DNA of 57,562 nucleotides from Terfezia claveryi (Eukaryota; Ascomycota; Pezizomycetes; Pezizales; Pezizaceae), in contig WHUX01000288.1 in assembly GCA_015179025.1 (NCBI GenBank), forward strand, positions 1-57,562, read 5' to 3'. Positions 53,601-57,562 of the stretch are shown here, piece by piece (position 1 is the stretch's first letter; the number at the start of each line of letters is the position of its first letter). Below the pieces are notes generated by a model. That model was not told the origin of the DNA, made no database searches, and saw only the letters and a list, made by a program, of their open reading frames with translations. A program made the position numbers and the translations under genes.

Positions 53601-53880
53601 ATCTAAAATCCTTCCACCAGAACTTTTACTATCTAGCATCAGTATAATCAATACTTGAAATGCTTCGAGGAGAAGCTTTATCTTCATAGATCAATACAGG
53701 GCTTGATTGTTCTATATAGGCCTCTATATATTGCAGAACATTATTTTGCTGATGTGCATGAGAGGTAAATATTTCATGTTTGTCTGGATGTTTGTTCTTA
53801 ATATAATTAGTATATACTCCACAAAAAGTATATATACTATTATACTAGGGAAAACAAGTTTTGTTGCTATTCATTTTAGA
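50687..53880 (-). pseudogene. Plavaka-like transposase relict, saturated with stops
   Basis: On the minus strand scattered blocks fit a fungal Plavaka-type (CACTA-related) transposase: a C2H2-like start near 53830 (KNKHPDKHEIFTSHAHQQ), PKANFYYYNIIDYIKYLL (about 53075), then HYNFPKMYLILYFIEQIAKY and IEIYKALYKPLKDAYHYSN (51640-51510), a tail at 50926-50687 with VRLLSKNHIIRI and INNYIDLYIWNNIYD. Base composition is extremely AT-rich and stops occur throughout, as after intense RIP. Family assignment rests on the order of these blocks from memory of the family and needs a profile search. Confidence 0.5.
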
Positions 53881-54231
53881 AGTTAGGTATCTGTAGAGTA
53901 GTTTTATAATTAGTAAGTAGGTAAAAAGTAAAGTTTGAAGTGATTTTACAAAGTAATATTATTTAAATGTTCTGCTATGCTTATTGGGGGTTTGCCTAGT
54001 ATAGTCAGATAACTATCTAAGTTATGAGTTCCTTAGCAAACTAATAAAAATTAAAAAGTAAAAAACTGAAGAAAAATCAAACCTGTATCTAACTAGTTAC
54101 CTAGATAAGCTCAATATCAACTTAATCCCTAATTACTATACTATAACTTATTATATAAAATAACTATTAATAAAGCTATATATACAATATTAGTATTATA
54201 ATCTTAGAATTTATGAATAGGGAGATTACTA
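53881..54231. other. AT-rich, no recognisable feature
   Basis: TA-rich sequence upstream of the Plavaka-like relict and downstream of the LTR at 54232. No inverted termini of either element could be fixed here. Confidence 0.35.
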
Positions 54232-54786
54232 TGTGGGATGTTCCCGAAGGGAACAGTAATTAACTGGTGTAATCTATCTTATATGATTTGGGCTATCTAA
54301 GCTATATGATCTTGATCTGATCGGAAGATAGGCTTGCTTGCTCTGTATACTTGCTTGGTCGCTTCTTGTCTTTCTGTGGATTCCAGAGGGAATCCAGCGG
54401 CCTATTTATACTCCTCTGAGATCTGATGACTAAGGAAATAAATACAATAAAGGGTGGCACACTAGAAGGTGGTGCGCTGTACAAAAGGGGTCATGTAGCC
54501 ATAGTAATGAGTCACACGCCATAAACGATAGTCATGTGGCCATAGTAATGAGTCACATGCTTTAAACAGAGGTCACGCGGCCATAATGAGGGTGTCTTCA
54601 TATGGCAAGTGCCATGGAACTTCCCATGACAGATTCCGCATGCTATGGACGCTTATAAAGCAATAGGAGGTGGTAGAAGGCTAGTTCTTCAACCGAGAGG
54701 CTTAGTTACATAAACTAGTAGTAATATAGGAAATACAAAAGTATATAATCAATTATATAAGCAATGAGATAACATTCTCTATTACA
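54232..54786 (-). repeat. 555-bp LTR downstream of the Gag-integrase element
   Basis: On the minus strand the purine tract GTAGGGAAG precedes TGTAATAGAGAATG at 54786, and the segment ends GGGAACATCCCACA at 54232. The partner LTR is outside the window. An internal partly palindromic repeat (next entry) is included. Confidence 0.65.
54487..54595. repeat. ~44-bp tandem repeat inside the LTR
   Basis: GGTCATGTAGCCATAGTAAT plus GAGTCACACGCC recurs as GTCATGTGGCCATAGTAATG plus AGTCACATGC, and a third partial copy GGTCACGCGGCCATAATGAG follows. The units contain a GTCAT/ATGAC-like dyad. Confidence 0.65.
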
Positions 54787-54814
54787 CTTCCCTACATAGA
54801 AGGATTTCCTATCC

Positions 54815-57562
54815 TTACTTCTTTCGCTCTGCCATATTAGTTTCCATATGTCCTAAGATTTGATGCATTGTCAATACATTAGCATTAACATGAATATCCT
54901 TAGTGTTTCCTTGACTCATTATTCTATCTCGTTCTTGTTGGATGAGAGCTCGGGTCTTGTCTCTGGTTCGTGGTCCTTGTTTTCCTTTAGTCCTTCGACG
55001 TCTCTTGAATGTATCTTCCATGCTTCTGGTCATCCAGAAGTCTTGAAGAATTTCGGTGGTGATATCCTTGGCATTTACCCAGGAATCATGTTTAGGAGTG
55101 TATCCTAGCCATCTGACCTTATATTGTCTTTCTCCAGTTCGAGGAGCTGTTCTGAATTCTAATACCTTTTCAACTTCACAACGATCGTCTTGAATTGGTC
55201 CTGGTTCCTAAGATTGTCTGTGAGGGAACTGGGTGGGATCGTTTTTGTAGTATGGTTTGAGTTTGCTAATATAAAAAGTATTTTATATGAGGTGGAGGTC
55301 AGGTTGACTGGATAGGTCTAGGCTATAGTTATTACGTTTCCGATTACTGGAAATAATGGGAAATGGGCCTAGCCATTTTGGTTTGAGCTTGAGTGAGACA
55401 TTCGATAGGTTGATATTTTCTGAGGAAAGCATAACTTGTTGTCTGACTGAAAATTTGGCTGTATTGGGTAGTCGTTTGTTCGCTTGAGATGCTTGAGTCT
55501 TCTTGGCGTCATATAGGTTTTTAGACATTACCTCATGACGTTCATTTGCGGGTACATATGCATTAATGGGGTATAGAAGTATCGATACGCCAAGATGTAC
55601 ATTAAATCCAAATAGTGTGGAAAAGGGACTATTCTGTCTAGCAGCGTTATACCTAGAGTTAAGTTTCAACTATATCTCTGGTAGTTTCTGTAGCCAATCA
55701 AATCCTTCGATTTTACAGGCTCTTGCTACTTGTAGAATTTCTTTGTTCACAATTTCCGATTGTCTGTCTGCACGTGGATGATATGCGGTGGACGGTTCCA
55801 ACTTGATTCCTTTATTCCTAGCCCAATCTTGAAAGTGCATTGACATAAAAAGAGTGTCGCGGTCAAAAACAATACAGAAAGGGTATCCCATAGTCGGGAC
55901 TACATGAGTATCAAAGGTAGCAGTACATTGTTCTGCTGTGAAATTATCTGAGACAGGAATAAGAAACTTGAATCCTGATTGTCTATCGATAATCGTCCAA
56001 AGTCGTGAAATACAAACTACATGATCTTCTTCAACAGGAATATTCGGGTACAAAATTGAACACTTAGTAAACACAGGTGCTACTTTAAGAAAATCCATCG
56101 ATATGTCAGTCCATGGCCTGCTTGGTACATGAAATGGGGTTATGAGTCCAAGTGGCGCCTTGTTGGAATACTTTGTCCGTTGACAAGTATCACAACTTCT
56201 GATATAGTCCTTAGTTGGTTCTGCAAAGGACAGGCAATCATATCGGTCAGTAAGATATTTCATCGTTTTTTCAATGCCACTATGAGCGGTTGCTTCATAT
56301 GCATCTTTAATAACCAATTCGAGATAGTTCTTACCTTCGACATTAAAGGTAGAGGGCAAGACTAGTCTCCATTGTCCTTGTCGGCTCTTGACATACAAAA
56401 ATCCGTCTTTTCTTCTATAATCCTTACGATTCACAAAGGTATCATAATAGTTCTTCCAGATAGGACATACTTTCATGCATGATTGATATGCAGCTTTCAT
56501 ACCTGTACCTTGGTCAAGCCACTGAGTGATGAAATAGTCCTTGTCGTCTTCCCATCCATCGTTGATGTGCTTCTCTTCAATGAGCTTGTTGAGGGTCGGT
56601 TCGATCCTTGTGTTGAAGTCATTGATGGTGGGTTTCTTCTCCTTGCATGTGGAAGCATTATGTCCTGAAAACTTACAGAAATCACAATGCTGTCGGGAGG
56701 TTTTAGTGTCTTGAACAAAAGAGGGTAAATCTTCGTCAATGGCTACTAGCTTTTTAGAACAAGTAGTGACGGCAGCAGTGTTGATTGGAATTGCGTTACT
56801 GCTGCTAGCGGTTGCAGCTGGTTGTTGAGGTGCATTCCATGGTTGTTGTGGAGCAACAGGAGTATCCATGATCTCCTGTTCCATTTGTCGGTTGGTTATC
56901 TGTTCAGTAGGGTTACTGAACTGAATGCTGGGTTGTAGAGTGGGTCGTGTCGGCTTGTTGGCAATTCATCTTTTTGCCCATTCTTCGATTTCCTGGATAG
57001 CTTCTTCATGGCTGAGAGCTGGTGGAGGTGGATAAGCTGGCGTTTGTTGTATTGGTGTTAGTTCCTTTTGAGGCTCATTTGCAGATAAGATATGCGCAAT
57101 ACGAGTCCTAAAGAATTCCTTCTCCTTCTTAACAACTGAGGCTGTTAGGTCATAGTTCAAACTGCCATGTCCGTGGTGGTTGCAGATTGCACATGTTTCG
57201 ATGGTGAACATGCGGTTGTTTATGGCGTGGGAGCTGCCATGAACTGGACAGTAAAAATCGCGGCAAAAGGACCAGTGCATCCTTTTGTGTTGTTGCCAAT
57301 TGCTATAAGCCAGGTCGATAGCAATTTCTTTCGCTTCTTCAGGAGCGAGGGTATTTTGTTGTGTGCTTTCAGAAGATGGAGGCCTATATCTTAGTCCAAG
57401 AACTGTTAAGGGTTTGTTCTTGTTTATATTGGGTACACGATCATACCCACTGAAAACTTCTTCCGGTATAGTGGTTAGAGTCTCTTCATCTGAGTACTCT
57501 TCTTCCTTCATCATATCATATTCGCTTTCTTCATCTGGGATGCCCTCGAAGTATGGACAGAA
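54815..57562 (-). pseudogene. Chromodomain gypsy with Gag fused to integrase, no RT
   Basis: One reading frame runs from the window edge to TAG 54815-54817, interrupted by TGA 56966-56968, TAG 55670-55672, TAA 55283-55285 and one stop near 55209. It encodes a Gag-like N-terminal region with Cys/His pairs (FCRDFYCPVHG, CAICNHHGHG), then a canonical CCHC knuckle CDFCKFSGHNASTC (about 56690), about 100 residues of linker, the H2C2 domain (HSGIEKTMKYL ... CDTCQRTKY), the integrase core (DISMDFL, VFDRDTLF, DRQSEIVNKE), and a chromodomain (QYKVRWLGYTPKHDSWV). No protease, RT or RNase H lies between knuckle and integrase. The stops are RIP-type. Confidence 0.85.

Noticed and set aside
1..57562. CRISPR arrays, rRNA or tRNA genes, bacterial operons
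   Set aside because: No regularly spaced identical repeats with unique spacers, no tRNA cloverleaf or rRNA motif, and introns plus LTR/LINE elements show a eukaryotic genome. The tandem arrays present have no spacers.

Overview
This window reads as a transposon-dense, repeat-compartment segment of a filamentous ascomycete (Pezizomycotina-like) genome. Pointers to a fungus are short GT..AG introns (50-65 bp) with CTAAC/CTGAT branch-like motifs, a secreted GH16 glucanase, a fungal-type membrane-anchored glycosyltransferase-like protein, Tad-type LINEs, chromodomain Ty3/gypsy elements, pogo/Fot-like and PIF/Harbinger DNA transposons, and widespread nonsense mutations of the CAG>TAG, CAA>TAA and TGG>TAG/TGA type expected of RIP (repeat-induced point mutation, CpA>TpA). 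The species cannot be named from the sequence alone.

Layout. 1-3.3 kb: RIP-mutated Ty3/gypsy 3' end with LTR, an integrase H2C2 remnant, a tiny LINE tail and a 101-bp TA-flanked MITE. 4.9-5.2 kb: LINE RNase H relict. 5.9-7.4 kb: intact single-exon glycosyltransferase-like gene (minus). 8.4-12 kb: LINE tails, a decayed coiled-coil gene and a 483-bp TIR element. 13.9-15.0 kb: intact three-exon GH16 beta-glucanase gene (plus). 16.9-19.8 kb: pogo-like transposon with a broken transposase. 20.5-25.2 kb: a Crinkler (CRN) zone, with a decayed CRN header on the plus strand and a CRN-type gene on the minus strand (SAM-like, P-loop NTPase and PD-(D/E)XK-like nuclease regions), invaded by LINE copies and a solo LTR. 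25.4-34.6 kb: copia pieces, a Harbinger element split by a nearly complete Tad-like LINE, and a second pogo. 34.6-38.5 kb: a very large, almost identical inverted repeat (about 1.2-kb arms) around a copia fragment and a 29-bp minisatellite. 38.5-50.3 kb: nested retroelements, with an old gypsy split by a pogo that is itself split by a young 6.26-kb gypsy of the same family (TSD CAAAC, LTRs almost identical). 50.3-54 kb: strongly AT-rich relict of a Plavaka-like transposase. 54.2-57.6 kb: LTR plus an in-frame Gag-integrase-chromodomain coding region that has no reverse transcriptase between the zinc knuckle and the integrase.

Only two genes look intact and host-like (the GT-like gene and GH16). 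The CRN-type gene is nearly intact but its middle exon cannot be joined cleanly. Nearly everything else is mobile DNA, and the insertions can be ordered from target-site duplications and interrupted reading frames. The observations most worth following are the abrupt change of RIP damage exactly across the young gypsy insertion, the series of 45-506 bp dead-on-arrival LINE insertions with preserved TSDs, the large inverted repeat, the RT-less Gag-integrase element and the CRN locus.
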